Shown: positions 48,301 through 59,865 of the stretch, one piece after another | Layout: each line of letters starts with the position of its first letter | How positions within the stretch are numbered: the first letter of the stretch is position 1 | Assembly (NCBI GenBank): GCA_963669155.1 | Contig: OZ022576.1 | Location: forward strand, 3,887,822 to 3,951,821 | From: Arbacia lixula | Taxonomy: Eukaryota > Echinodermata > Echinoidea > Arbacioida > Arbaciidae | Length of the DNA: 64,000 nucleotides | Reading direction: 5' to 3' | Translations under genes and position numbers: made by a program | Notes under the pieces: model-generated | Databases searched by the model: none | What the model was told of the DNA's origin: nothing | The model's input: only the letters and a program-made list of their open reading frames with translations

Positions 48301-51300
48301 AGTGAACATGACTTTGAGTTTCGATGTGAATTTGTGGGGGTTGTCAGTTATTCATTTTGATTGAGTGTTTTTTTTATAGAAATATGAATTTGTAGAAGGT
48401 AACTCTTTGATTGTCTCATAATTCCTGTCATGTGGTGTAATTGTTTATCAACCAGCTCTGTTTGGGAATGTTAAGGACCACATCTAATAGGTTTCTACTC
48501 TAGCAGAGGAATTAATTTTAGGAATTAATTTTGTATTTAGTGTGAAGACATCGGTTTGAAGCTTTGTTTCTGCTTTCCCCTTGACAGCCCAAACCACTGT
48601 TTTCCAAGATCGAACCAGCCCAAGCAGAGGACTTCAAGAAGAGGTTTGCTGGCAAACAGGTGGTAAGCCAAATGTCCCATCTTTATCTGTCTTTTCTCAA
48701 TGAAAACAAATAATATTGAATTGTAGGGATGTTATGTCCCTCATACTTATGTTCATGCTCTTGAATTGGTCAAGAACACATTTAAGTTTATTAAAAGTTC
48801 TGATGAATAAGAAATATGTGTGTGTCTAAGCAACATCTGTGTACACTTTTGTGAACAAAGGAAGAGTGAAATAAAATCGACAACTATTAATGCATAACAA
48901 TACAGTATTTTTCAGGAGCTTCTCTCTACATTGACTTAATGGTGTCTTTTTTATGAGGCATTATGTTTTCGGGTTGTCCGTCCGTCTGTCCGTCCGTCCG
49001 TCCGTCCCAAAACCGTTCAGGCAATATCTTGAGAACCGTTAAGCAGATTTGCTTCAAACCTGGTACATGTATGTATTGCATTAAACTAATGAAGTGTGTA
49101 AAATTTGGGTCAAATACGATTGAGGTCAAAGGTCAATGAACTTTGTAAAAAATGCCCCAAAATGACCTTTTCCACAATAAATCCAAATGCAAGGATGCAA
49201 TTATCATTAAACATGGGATAAAGATTAATCACTACTTGGGGATGGACTGGTGACATTTTTAGTAAAATTCCTGAAAGGTCAGAGTCAAAGGTCAATGAAA
49301 TTTGTGAAAATTTGTCAAAAATTGACCTTTTTCACAATAAATCCAAATCCAAGGATGCGATTCTCATTGAACATGGTACAAAGATAGATCACTACTTGGG
49401 GATAGACTGGTGACATTTTTGGTAAAATTCCTGAAAGTTCAGAGGTCAAAGGTCAATGAACTTTGCCAAAATTGGCTAGAAATTGCCCCAAACTTTGAAT
49501 TTTTCACAATAAATCAAAATCCAATGGTGCAATTCCAACCAAACATAGTGAACTGATGGATCACTACTTGGGGCTAGACTGCTGACATTGTTGGTGAAAT
49601 TGCTGGAAGGTCAGAGGTCAAAGGTCAATGGTCAATGGTCAACTTTGCAAAAATGGATATTTTTCACAATAAACCCAAATCCAAATCCAATGGCGCAATT
49701 CTAACCAAACATGGTACAGAGATGTATCACTTCATGGAGGTAGACCGGTGGAAGTTTGGGTAAAACTCCTGAGAGTTCAAAGGTCAGAGGTCAATGAACT
49801 TTGACAAAAAATAGCTAAAAGTTGCCCCCAAAGTGATAATTTTCAAAATCTATCCAAATCCAATGGAGCAATACCAACCAAACATGGTGCAAAGATGGAT
49901 CACTACTAGACTAATGACATTTTTAGTGAAATTTCTCATAGGTCAGGGATCTAAGGTCAATGAACTTTGCCAAAATTGGCCCCAAATATATATTTTTCAC
50001 ATTGAATCCAATACTAATGATTCAATTCTAACCAAACATAGTACAGAGATGTATCACTTCATGGAGGTAGACTGGTGAAGTTTGGGTAAAATTCCTGAAA
50101 GGTCAGGGGTCAATAAAATTCACCCAAAATACAAGGATGGATTTAGACAGACTGGTTAGATTGGAAGTCAAAGAAGTAAGAGGTCAAAAGTCAATGCTAA
50201 ACTTGAAAAAACACAATATGATATTTTCATTTCACATAGGAGCAATGGTACATTGCCCACCAAACATACACATTTTCTGAGAATAGCAAAGAGGCGGAGC
50301 CATATTTATCGACTGGGTGGCAGTCGATTTGCTCTAGTTTAACTTATGATTTTGATTTTCATGAATGATGTATTTTTTTTATAGTATTATGTCATATTTT
50401 AAATGTCATTCCCATCAGCCTGTGCTGTCAAGGATCAGACATAGTTAGCTTAATATGTATGGTAATTTGACTTTCCTCCGTATGGTAGAGACTTATAGGT
50501 ATTAAGTCAAGACAACGTAATGAGGAATTATCTAACATGTGGCTGCTTTGACTGTTCTTTCCCCACAGGTGAGCAATCCTTCTGCCGCAGCACCCAAAGC
50601 AGCAGCTGCTGCTGCCACAACCAAGGCAACACCTCCAGCAACAAGTGGCAGCAACTCTGCAACACCTGTAGCACCTGCATCACCGCAAGAGGTGGAGAAG
50701 TTGACAGCTGAGGTCACTGCACAGGTTAGTGAAAGTAATTAAGGAGATGGCAACAACACCCCATGTGCCAGACAAACTGCTGCTCTATGGATCTTGTGTG
50801 TGTTACTTGTGCAAGATATGTTAATGACAGGTTAAGAGTTAATCAGTAAATAGATTGGTTGTTAAGTTGCCCAATGTATCCTTATATTTATCTAAGTTTC
50901 CTCACAAGGAAACTTGAATAAATACTAAATTAAAGGATTTTTTTGTCAAGGCATTTGCATTTGCACCATCAATTCTTTTTTTAAATGAAGATTTGGAGTG
51001 TTGTGTTTTTGATGGATACTGTAGTCACTCAGTATGAATTTGAAGAATGTCTTGTATTTCATGTTATATTGTGGTGTATAAGTCTCTTAGTTCGTAAACT
51101 GTAAAACACAAGATTATGTGAGTTGGCCTGATTCACACTTTGTATTATTGTTTGCTCAGCAAGTCTTGTACATTGGGTTGTTCACACACAGAAGTTCACC
51201 ATCTTATATGCTATTGGTGTATTTTACCACTAGTAATACACAAAATCACATAGAGAAGCAGTTTGATCAGCACACAGTGGGTTCACAACAACAAATGTGA

Positions 51301-52801
51301 TCATTTTGTTGTGAGTGATGAAAGTAGATCGCAAGTCGAACACCGCCTGCAGCAATGCTTGTCTACGTTAAATTAAATCATTAAAGGTTTTGGCAGTAGG
51401 TTGTAAATGTTCTGGTACAGCACGATTCCTTGTTTACCATTTTGTCAAGTATAATGAGCATAAATCATGGCAAAAGTTGCTACCAAGTCAATGTTTTTAT
51501 GGTGTTCAGTCAAAAGCAATATAAGGACAAACCTGTTACTGTAATGTGAGACCTGCCCAAGTAGTTGGTCCCTGTTTCCCTTAAATCCTGTAGCAGCTGC
51601 AAGCATCATTAACTTTCTGAACAGTATCAATGAATAGGGCACATACTTAATGATTGAATGAAACCCTAGCCATTCCTTTTGAAAAGTTGACCCTTTGTTT
51701 ACAAGACAAACTGCTCATGTATGGAGTTTGTGGTTAAGATACAACAATGGCTCATAAAAAGTTTAGCAAAGTGGGAAGGCTAAGTATTGTGTGAGCCTGC
51801 GGTTCTTGGAAGGCATGTCCTGGCTTTTGTTATTATGTAACCACCCGTTTCTGATCCTTTTAATTGTTATCCAATGACAATCACTGTGCCATGCTATTCA
51901 AAGGCATGGCCATTTGAGTTTGCAAAGAGAGTGTAACTTGGAAAAGGTCAAAGCAATTGTCACTTTGGCCAAGTAGAGTTGTTCATACCTCTCTCAATAT
52001 TGCCCAAGCAGGTACACATATTGATGATACTTTGTCAAACAGAACATGCCCCCTACTGCCCTTAATAAACACATATGGTATGTCATTGTGATATATTCCT
52101 CCAGGATTTGATGAATGGATTCTATGTTTATTTATTCATCAGAAACCTTCAGAGGCAACAGTGTTTAGCAAGACACCTTTTTCTAAGCAGCTCTATTTAG
52201 AGTTCACCTTGCAACAATAAATACTCATAGATTATCCATCAAGTACAAGATCATGAGCCTGAAGTACCAGTGATAAAGTTACCAGTTATTAGAATTATGT
52301 GAACATCCCTCTGCCTGTGTTTACAGAATGTTGTATCCTCACAAATCTCTGCAAATTGAGGAATAAAGATAATGCACAGTGTATGATGCTTATTATTTAC
52401 CTGTGTGCAATAGGGAGAATTATAGAAATTGGAAATGCATGATTGTACCAGATGGATATCATGGTGCACTGCATAGTGTATGTGAAACTCATCCAAGAAC
52501 CTTCATTCAAGGAAAACATCAAATCAGTAATGATTGTAATGAAACATGATCAAACAATGACAAGTAACAAAAATTACTTTAATCAATTGAAACATGAAAA
52601 GTTACATGATGTTTTTTGTGTGTTATACAGGGTGAGAAAGTTCGCAAGCTGAAGGGAGAGAAGGCCGAGAAGGCCGTCATTGATGCAGAGGTGAAGGTGC
52701 TACTGGACCTAAAGCGACGCCTCGCCATCGCAAACGGACAGGACCCTAATGCAGCCCCACCGTCCAAGGGAAAGAGCAAAAAGAAAGGCGGCAAGAAATA
52801 G
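36324..52801 (+). CDS. MARS1: Methionine--tRNA ligase, cytoplasmic
   Basis: Nineteen exons: 36324-36426, 38518-38608, 39399-39480, 39824-39943, 40283-40558, 40957-41060, 42343-42459, 42976-43179, 43605-43806, 44141-44386, 44718-44813, 45227-45344, 45874-46087, 46876-47007, 47521-47625, 47955-48138, 48588-48662, 50569-50724, 52631-52801. All phases close, giving 931 residues (human 900). It charges tRNA-Met with methionine using ATP (EC 6.1.1.10). An N-terminal GST-like domain (about 1-190) is followed by a class I catalytic core with the HIGH-type motif [11 protein letters not shown] (HLGT about 282-285). Zinc-knuckle cysteines in exon 9 (CQKC, CPLC, CDKC) and the KFSKS form of KMSKS (about 595-599) follow. 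Then come an anticodon-binding helical domain, an Ala/Pro/Thr-rich linker and a C-terminal WHEP domain (about 860-905) with a Lys-rich tail. The start MKLYSD aligns with the vertebrate start. No key residue is missing. Confidence 0.97.
37041..37408. repeat. Two-copy tandem duplication, period 212 bp (MARS1 intron 1)
   Basis: Copy 1 starts at 37041 and copy 2 at 37253, both taatcttgagtaccattcaa. Similarity continues through the blocks ccaagatccaaaactagttg and ctcttttgaaatgatta for about 155 bases. The rest of each period is unrelated. Non-coding. Confidence 0.85.
37637..37880. repeat. Dispersed repeat, copy 2 (inverted partner of 27984-28225)
   Basis: The reverse complement aligns with 27984-28225 over about 240 bases. 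It lies in MARS1 intron 1, about 100 bases from a LINE fragment on the minus strand. The two could be parts of one element, but the copy at 27984 has no LINE sequence that I can see. Confidence 0.75.
37977..38245 (-). pseudogene. Broken C-terminal tail of a second non-LTR retrotransposon
   Basis: The minus strand reads [19 protein letters not shown], stop, [34 protein letters not shown], then after a frame change VDILKRDTG, and ends with [16 protein letters not shown]. This is the characteristic tail of a LINE reverse transcriptase: a GHC-type zinc-binding segment, RGR-rich stretch, D-x-LKRDTG and DR..WR. One stop and one frameshift show it is inactive. The apparently open plus-strand frame of 136 codons here is its antisense shadow. 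Confidence 0.85.
41430..41965. repeat. Two-copy tandem duplication, period 271 bp, each with a poly(G) run (MARS1 intron 6)
   Basis: Both copies start atcaaatcataaagaa (41430 and 41701). They share gcatgcctgt, tctatccatcacatag, gattataat and an internal agatcag(t) followed by 17-22 G and then cataatg. Divergence between the copies is moderate, so the duplication is not recent. Confidence 0.85.
45632..45725. repeat. Two-copy tandem repeat of about 46 bp (MARS1 intron 12)
   Basis: The blocks gtctcagtcttgtttgattt and acctgcattaattt each occur twice in a row. Intronic and non-coding. Confidence 0.85.
46976..47214 (+). repeat. Tandem triplication of the 3' edge of MARS1 exon 14, with donor site
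   Basis: A 94-bp unit repeats at 46976, 47070 and 47164 (the third is truncated). Each copy begins with the last 32 exon bases (aagcaatac...gaaagtcaa) followed by the donor gtaagc. Only the first is joined to the rest of exon 14; the copies at 47101-47106 and 47195-47200 are decoy donors in the intron. The second copy is almost identical to the first, so the duplication is fairly recent. Confidence 0.92.
48954..50336. repeat. Interspersed repeat with about seven DR1-bearing units (MARS1 intron 17)
   Basis: It starts aggcattatgttttcgggt and (gtccgtcc)n, as at 31021. It continues with 160-175-bp units, each containing aggtcaaaggtcaatgaac-like and ttcacaataaatccaaat-like blocks (first DR1 at 49123-49135). 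It ends with gaggcggagcc and ggcagtcgatttgctctagt. The end ggcggag complements the ctccgcc that starts the other copy at 31000, so the complete element may have terminal inverted repeats. No protein is encoded. Confidence 0.8.
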
Positions 52802-55800
52802 GAGTCAGATAGATTTAGACATTAATACCAGTAATACAGTTTTATTCACTGAGGGAGGAGTAATAGAGATGATCACATTAAGATCAAGGTCACAGCAAAA
52901 CAAAATGCGGCAAGAAATAGAGTCAGTGAGATTTTTTTTTTATGCATTACTACTATTGGTAGAGGATTTTACAAGGTGAGAGTAAAGATTTTCAGAATTG
53001 TAAAAAAAAAAATGTCCCAGATCATTTAACTGTAATGGCAAAGTGGTGCTGATCCTTAATCCTTCCTGTGCCAGGTGAAATGCTGCTCCATGGGATTTAT
53101 GTGTATTACTTGAGAAAGAATACACACTCTGCACAAAAAGAGTTAATATTTAGGCCTGCATAAAATGATTTATTGTGTGTGACAACTTTAGGGATATGAA
53201 GACAGTCTTTATCCCATCCACTACAGGAGCCCAACTAGTCACAATCAGGAAATGTGTATATGCTCAGTCTCCATATATACCGATTGATATTTGCTTGACT
53301 CTTCTTGGAACATTTCTTCATGAAATGAATGGCATAAATGCATGCAATCAAAAGTTTGATATCTAACTACTGTTTGATCTTGAATATTATTTCATTAAAC
53401 ATTGCCCATCCATTGTTTTGTTATTGTAGGATGTACATGACCAAACGAAATGATTGCTGATGATTCAGCTCTCTAATCAAATAAAATGCATGTTTGATCC
53501 CCGTCCTCATTGAGAGAGTTTTTTTTAATTTTCTTGTGCACAAATTATTCATTTCAGTTGGAAAATGAAGAAGGAAAAAGGGTAGACAAAAGAGGCATAT
53601 TGTTGTATTGAGTTTTTTCTTATTTTTCAAATGAAATTAAAACAAAACTTCAACTTCAATTAAGGTGACATTAACATATTCATAGGAACAAGGATATCTC
53701 CAATCTTTACGAAAGCAATCTTTATCTCACAGTATAAAATCTGGTAAAGTCTTACTGATTGATGTTATGCAATGTGTAAATATTGAAATGGATACCCTTC
53801 TCTATGTGTGTGTTATATCAGCTGCCATGTAAGTTATATACATGTTTCATATCATATTATTAAGTGTCATGCCTTTCTTACTTGTATATTCAGCATCATC
53901 CCCGCTGCCTTTTCACTGTGCAAAAAGATGAAATGACAACTAAAACAAATTCCCTTCTTCCTTTTAAATCTAAACATTGTATAGAGTGGATAAGAGTTTT
54001 CCTTTAATCATGTCAATGCCTTCAAAGTTTTCTTTGCTTATATCTGGTATTTCTTTATAAAGAAACAACATTTTCTTAGTGCAGTCCATGTTGTCAGTGT
54101 CTATATAACATATATGTTATTACTTTATACAAGTTTGTCACCTGTTCACCTGCAATAATTTCTCAAGATGTGTATGGGTTGGATGCAACATTTTTTTCTA
54201 TTAACTTATGTTATTTCTCTATTTGATTTACCCTGTGATTTTATGTACTTTTCAGAATTATATGTAAAAGACTTTCTGATTGCAAATGCAATTTCTTACA
54301 TTCAAGGTTTATCTGGCCATGGTGAAATGTTAGAGGTTTCATCATTCTAATGTGTATGGTATGTTCATACATATGGTATATCACTATAAACTTTCCCAAC
54401 ACACTTCCAAGAAAATATAGTTTTTGCTTGCTTTGTCTCAACATATTTGTTTTGATTTGAGAGTATGACAAATTGAATTTTCCTGATCATTATACACCAG
54501 CAATTTTATGCCATTTAAGGGTGTTTGGGGAACATGTCACATTCTATTGTACATGTATCAACCCATTTAGATATTTACCTCCTTGGTTGTTTGATTGGTA
54601 TTGGATATTTTATACACATATTTACCCAGTAAATGAGTGCTACATTCCTGCAATGAGTATGTCTTGTGCCTCACTTTGAAATACATTGTACAATGTATTA
54701 AGTTAATGTTCAGCATGCCAAATATAAATCTGCTCATTTCCATGGCTGCCCTGAAGGAGGTGTTTTGTATAATAATGGTACTTGGTTATCTTGATTGTGC
54801 TCTTGTTTTTTTTGTACAATGTATTAAGTTAATGTTCAGCATGCCAAATCTAAACCTGCTCATTTCAATGGCTGCCTTAAAGGGGACGTTTTGCAGAATA
54901 CTGGTATTTTGCTATCATGACTTGTGCTCTTGATAAATATCTTCACAAATATATATTTAAAGAAGAATAGTTTTTGCTATGTTGCATGTATGATTTGTCA
55001 GTCACTCAAGAATAATGATGAATAGAAAGTACAGAGGAGCAAGCAGAGGTGAGTGGAGGCGAAGGAAAGAGAGGGAGAGAGCGAGAGAGAGATGGGGAGA
55101 AGGCGACAAAGAGAAAAACACAGGTTTATAATCTATGTTGACCATGGCATAAGTTTTGCTTATATAGCCAATCTTAATACAAAAAGCTTTATCTCTCCAT
55201 CTGTATCTCCATCTGTATATATATATATATATATACCTGTTTGTTTATTGACATGTATTTATGTCTTTTCTCATCCAGCTATCTATTTATCTCTCTGTGT
55301 ATCTCTGATTTACATACCGTATCCCTCCCTCCATCTGTCTGTTTATTTCTACCTCAACATAATGTATCTACCCTCTTCTCCATGCAACCCCAGTCTATAG
55401 AATTCAGAGGTTAATCAGGCATTACAGTTGACACAGTCTGCAACACCAATGAATGTCTCTATGGGTAGTCCCCTTATTGTCAAGCGTAATGAATAGGGAC
55501 TGTATAAGGCGCATTTCTAAGGCGACTGAAGGGCCATGTATCCGGGTGATCCGTCTAAGTGATTACCCCTTCTGTCTCTTTCTTCTCATCGTGTTACTTC
55601 GCAGGTGACATAATGGTCACTTAAAGAGTGTTATTATCTGACTTCAAGTGAGAATAATAGCACAGGGTCCTAACCAGGATCCATTTTAAACAGTACACGT
55701 TACTGGGTGTACATTATTGTATTGGTGTGTCTACTCCAATGTGCTTATGATAGTGAGTCGGATTTTACAGACCATTATCTCTTGTATGGTATCATTCTCG

Positions 55801-55887
55801 CACGGGAGTTCGTCGGCTACGGGTCAAGTGTTGTGTGGTGTATACCTGGATAACTTTACTGACTTGTGTGATAGAGCAGGCAGCGGG
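52802..55887. other. MARS1 3' UTR and spacer upstream of the forkhead gene
   Basis: AT-rich DNA with no coding signal. An AATAAA near 53480 could end MARS1. A 126-bp tandem duplication lies at 54688-54935. A purine-rich and TA-repeat stretch lies around 55050-55240. The last few hundred bases should hold the forkhead promoter and 5' UTR; I see no clear TATA box. Confidence 0.4.
54688..54935. repeat. Two-copy tandem duplication, period 126 bp
   Basis: Copies start gtacaatgtattaagttaat at 54688 and 54814. They share ttcagcatgccaaat, ctgctcatttc and atggctgcc. Both copies remain open in one plus-strand frame, but that frame has no family similarity. Confidence 0.9.
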
Positions 55888-57060
55888 ATGGATTCCACAC
55901 CATTGGTAGACGTTACGCAGTTATCTAAAGTGGACTTTTACAAGGCGCCTGGAAAGAATGTCGCCAAATCTTGTCCTTCTTCGGTCACTCCCCCGTCGTC
56001 TCCGCTCGTGGTCGACGGCGATGACGACAGTGATTCACGGCCTCCTCATTCGTACGTGAGGATCGTGATCCTGGCTCTGCTTGACTGCCCTGGGCGGCAG
56101 GGGACTATCAAGGAGATCTACAATCAGATCACGAGGAAGTTCCCATACTACAAGGAAAACCGCTTGCACTGGAAGAACTCGGTGCGCCATAACCTGACGG
56201 TCTTCCGCTGCTTCCAGCGCATCCCCGTCCCCGGCTCCGGGGCGGCCAACGCCCGCACCACCAACCTCTGGAAGCTCATCGGAGACTGGGAGTCCATCCT
56301 ACAGAAGGCCGAGTCCCTCCCGCCACGCAAGCCCCGGGAGATATCGGTTGATGCATACTCCAAAAAGAAGAAGCTCCACAAGTCGTCCCGCGCTGACAAG
56401 TTAAAGATCCAGTCGAAGAAAGAAAGAGAAATAGCAAAGCGAAAGAGACGTCTTGAGAAGGCAAGGAAATACAAAGTGAAACCGAGCATTCGTGTCATTG
56501 ACCGAGTTCCCTTATCAGAGTTCAACTACAGCCCTCCCGGCCCGCAGCCAGACGAAGCCCCGCAGCCCCGTATGCCAACTCCTCCTGTGAGACTGCCCGG
56601 TATCGAAAACGTCTTCCTTCCCCCTCCCGCCCAAACCATCTCCCCTCTCAAGGAAACCAACGATCTCTGGGCGGACTCCTTAGAACTCACCACGTTGCAT
56701 GGCCACTACTTAACGGAGCAAGTTGCCTACTCCGTCCTTGAGAGCGATACCGCGCACGGACAAGCGATGTTAACGTCGGAACAGTTATCTACAATCGAAC
56801 CTGCAATTGATGGCAGCATCGACCAATGGCAATCGAACTGGTTTCAGCTTACACCCGAACAGAGCCCGACTAAGGCTTGGACCGCGCTTTCAAAGGCTGG
56901 GCTCTCGGGATACGCGTCATCGTCAACGGGTGCGGATATCATCAGCGATCCTATTGGCAACGTTGACATGGACATCGATGCCGAACTTCTTGGGATGTTC
57001 ACTCAAGACTTATCGTGGCTGACGTCGATGGTAGACGCACAGCAGTGCTACTACGGATGA
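55888..57060 (+). CDS. Divergent forkhead-box transcription factor (single coding exon)
   Basis: An uninterrupted frame of about 390 codons from ATG 55888 (context gcgggATGg, a strong match) to TGA. The frame is open for 57 more codons upstream, but that part is not forkhead-like. A short acidic segment precedes a forkhead domain at about residues 50-140: RPPHSYVRIVILALL (canonical KPPYSYIALIAMAI), IKEIYNQITRKFPYYKENRL, and the recognition helix HWKNSVRHNL. The usual wing GxYWxLDP is replaced by NLWKLIGDW. A Lys/Arg-rich stretch at about 159-197 is a probable nuclear signal, followed by a Pro-rich region and an acidic hydrophobic C-terminus (MDIDAELLGMF), perhaps an activation domain. Nuclear DNA-binding regulator by family. 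It does not fit FoxA-FoxQ classes clearly from memory; an echinoderm-restricted orphan class is possible. Confidence 0.9.
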   Translation: MDSTPLVDVTQLSKVDFYKAPGKNVAKSCPSSVTPPSSPLVVDGDDDSDSRPPHSYVRIVILALLDCPGRQGTIKEIYNQITRKFPYYKENRLHWKNSVRHNLTVFRCFQRIPVPGSGAANARTTNLWKLIGDWESILQKAESLPPRKPREISVDAYSKKKKLHKSSRADKLKIQSKKEREIAKRKRRLEKARKYKVKPSIRVIDRVPLSEFNYSPPGPQPDEAPQPRMPTPPVRLPGIENVFLPPPAQTISPLKETNDLWADSLELTTLHGHYLTEQVAYSVLESDTAHGQAMLTSEQLSTIEPAIDGSIDQWQSNWFQLTPEQSPTKAWTALSKAGLSGYASSSTGADIISDPIGNVDMDIDAELLGMFTQDLSWLTSMVDAQQCYYG

Positions 57061-58735
57061 AGATAATGAGGTGAGCTACTAAAGAACATGACACAAGGGA
57101 ACCCAAAAGCACAAATGTTTTAACTGAAGTTTGCATTTTGTTTTCTTTGCCTTATTCATTGATACATAGATGATATTCTTTATAATATACATGTACTTTA
57201 AACATGGAGCTATTCACTCGAAATTTATACAAAATTCATCATATATTTGAAACCAGCTGAAATAAATTTGTATAGTCTGCTGCTGGATTGTTCTCATTGA
57301 AGAAATTTACTTAACTGCACTATTTTTGCACATATTTATGTAAGTGTATTCAGAAATACAGTGCGCATCTGCTTCGTATATGTCCTTGTGATTTGTAGAT
57401 AATTTTGTTCAAATTAAAACAAAAAGGACAAACTGAAAAAAAATGATAACCGCGAGAAATGTTAATAGTTGTTAAAAGTATGTCAGTTTAAAATGTGTTT
57501 TGAAACATCGATTTAATCATCTGTCTTTCTCACTCTCTTTCTCCATCCCCAGGAGGCCATTCTTGTTATTCGCAAATCCCTTCAGCAGTAGGAACTATGT
57601 GATGACTCGTCTCCTCTATGGAGCCGAACTGCGTCAGACTGCGTCAAACGTTTGGCAAACTATGACCTCTGCTCACGAGAGAATTAGGCTCTAAATTTAC
57701 ATAGAGACCAATAGGAATTGCAATGGATGTCATCGTTGCGGGGAGCTGTTCGATGCAGAAAGTTACTCCGCTGAACATCTACTGTGTACACATCCAGCCA
57801 AGCAGTGCATGGGTGATTTAACCCGTTGTGAACAAAATAAACTGCTTCCTATATGGCGTTTGTGTCTACAAACGTTATCCTTACATTACCAGGCCTTGAC
57901 AACCCCATTCGCTTACTATACACGTCTCCATGCCTTTGGTAATGAAAGAGCTGATGGCGCACGGAGAGCTACCAGGCAAGAGGGGAAGTTCTCTCTCTGT
58001 TGGAACTCCTGAAACCATAATGTTGTAGAGCTCGTTTTAAATTCTTGAGTAGGCCATATTCAGCCGATTGTCTTATAAAATGTAGTACTAAAGCACTGAG
58101 AACGGTACCAGGCTTAAGATCAAACACAACATACGAAATAGACGTTTACAGTATAATACCATGTACACACATTCGAAATGCATCATAATGGAAATGTATG
58201 CTGTTTTTTTTTTCACTTGGGAAGATTAGAAGCATGTCGCTTTTGAAATCGTGTCCGCAACACTGTCTAGAGGTATATGTTCACCAAGGATGTGTGCTGT
58301 TATAGATCCGTGAATACTTCATACACAATACTTGTCAAATATATATATTTATTTCTCTTATTTATTGATGACAGAGGGGTTTTATTATTACAAGTATTTT
58401 GTGCTGTCGACATGGCCAATACCTCGTCTCACGTATTTTACAACAGCATATTCTTAAAAATTTACTTCGCACAGACGTTTGATTGATCAATACATCTGTA
58501 TTCGGTTTATCTATCAATTCTTCCATCTTGTTGCGTTATTCAACGTCTAGTTTCAGAAAGTACATACAATAATTAAAGGGTCTTTGATATCTGATACTTT
58601 GAAAACAATGCATCCATTAATTGACACACCATGTTCTTCGATTTAATGTATGTTCATCATTATTTACAGAAATGACTTCATCTTTACTTCGCCAAGGTTT
58701 AATTGTAATAAATGTTTTAATAAAATTTTGAATGC
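57061..58735 (+). other. Forkhead gene 3' UTR, probably with an intron
   Basis: Ten bases after the stop, aatgag|gtgagc is a good donor (57071). A pyrimidine-rich acceptor ctccatccccag ends at 57552. Two AATAAA signals lie at 58707-58712 and 58719-58724. This suggests one intron (57071-57552) inside the 3' UTR and an end near 58.74 kb. Small frames at 57500-57694 and 57809-58012 have no family similarity. Confidence 0.45.
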
Positions 58736-59326
58736 AACTGTATTCATTTTTAAGTGTGTGTTCTTTTTTCCCGCGTTTATGCAATACAGTAAGATTGTTT
58801 TTGATTGAGGTTCTGGGATGCTATGAGATGAAATTATAGGTCATGTACTATCCTCTCAATGAAATCGTCTTTTACTTATTTATCAAGACGTCATGAGTGT
58901 TTCCGCTTCTTTGTGATCTCCAGCTTCTTGGGAGGCGTGTTTTTCCTCGTGCTTTTTGTTTCATGTAATCATAAAGTCAAGGAGAGGCTGAGTCAGTGCA
59001 ATATAATGGAGGGTGCTTAGAAATCTCCATTTTTTGAAATATTCAGGTTTATACATGAAAGTGAAGAAGACGAAATACAGATTTAGAAACAGAGCAAAAA
59101 TGAGAGAAGGGATGGGGGGTGAAAAAAGAAATTGAAAAGGGTATGAAGGGAGGTCGGGCCGGGGAGAGAGATCTTTTTCCATTTATTTGAGATGTAATGT
59201 ATTTGGACATGAGATTATGAAGAAGACCCTTGCAGATCTGGTAATATATGTAAGAGGCGAGACAGAAACTTCAAGAGCATAATGCAAGTGTTCAGAAAGT
59301 GAAACACATACATAATATGTATATAT

Positions 59327-59778
59327 GGATAGTTCACCCTGATACTGTATTGGTTTCAATATAAGGAGACACAAAATACAAGTGATGGTTTAATGAAAAT
59401 CCGTCAAAGGATAAGAAAGTTGTGATCTTTAGAAAATTAAATTTTGTGACTTCACGTGCGAGGGGCTCTCCCATATTATTTTGCATTACATAATTTTTTT
59501 TTTCGTTTTTGACAGCGGAATAATTTATTTTTTTCGTACAGGTATGTGAGTAGAAACTTATTTCTAATGATGTATCAAATGCACAAGTAAAAGGAAGCAT
59601 ATCTTTTTGAGAAAATTGTACACAACATAATGGCAGAGCACCGCGCACGTGACGTCAACAAATCGAAAAGATCATTACTTCCATATCCTTTGACGGAATT
59701 TCAGCAAACTTTCACTAATATGTTTACGATTCTGCTTTTATATTGAAACCACCTTAAATCTTCAGAGTGAACTATCCC
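59327..59778. mobile_element. 450-bp element with long imperfect inverted repeats (MITE-like)
   Basis: The left end reads ggatagttcaccct...ggtttcaatataa...ccgtcaaaggata...cttcacgtgcgagg. The reverse complement of the right end reads gggatagttcactct...ggtttcaatataa...ccgtcaaaggata...cgtcacgtgcgcgg. The arms are about 160 bases each and keep the same block order. No coding capacity, so non-autonomous. Arm divergence shows that it is old. Confidence 0.85.
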
Positions 59779-59865
59779 TTTAAACACTCAAGGGCTGGCA
59801 ATTTAGTTTCTTTCATTTCATGTACTTAAAAATGAGAATACGCAGTGCTTAAAGGCGGATTCACA

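Noticed and set aside
54637..54933. 98-codon frame with an internal repeat
   Set aside because: It follows a 126-bp tandem duplication in AT-rich spacer and has no family similarity or splice support.
57500..58012. Small open frames downstream of the forkhead gene
   Set aside because: They lie in the probable 3' UTR before the AATAAA signals and lack similarity to any family I know.
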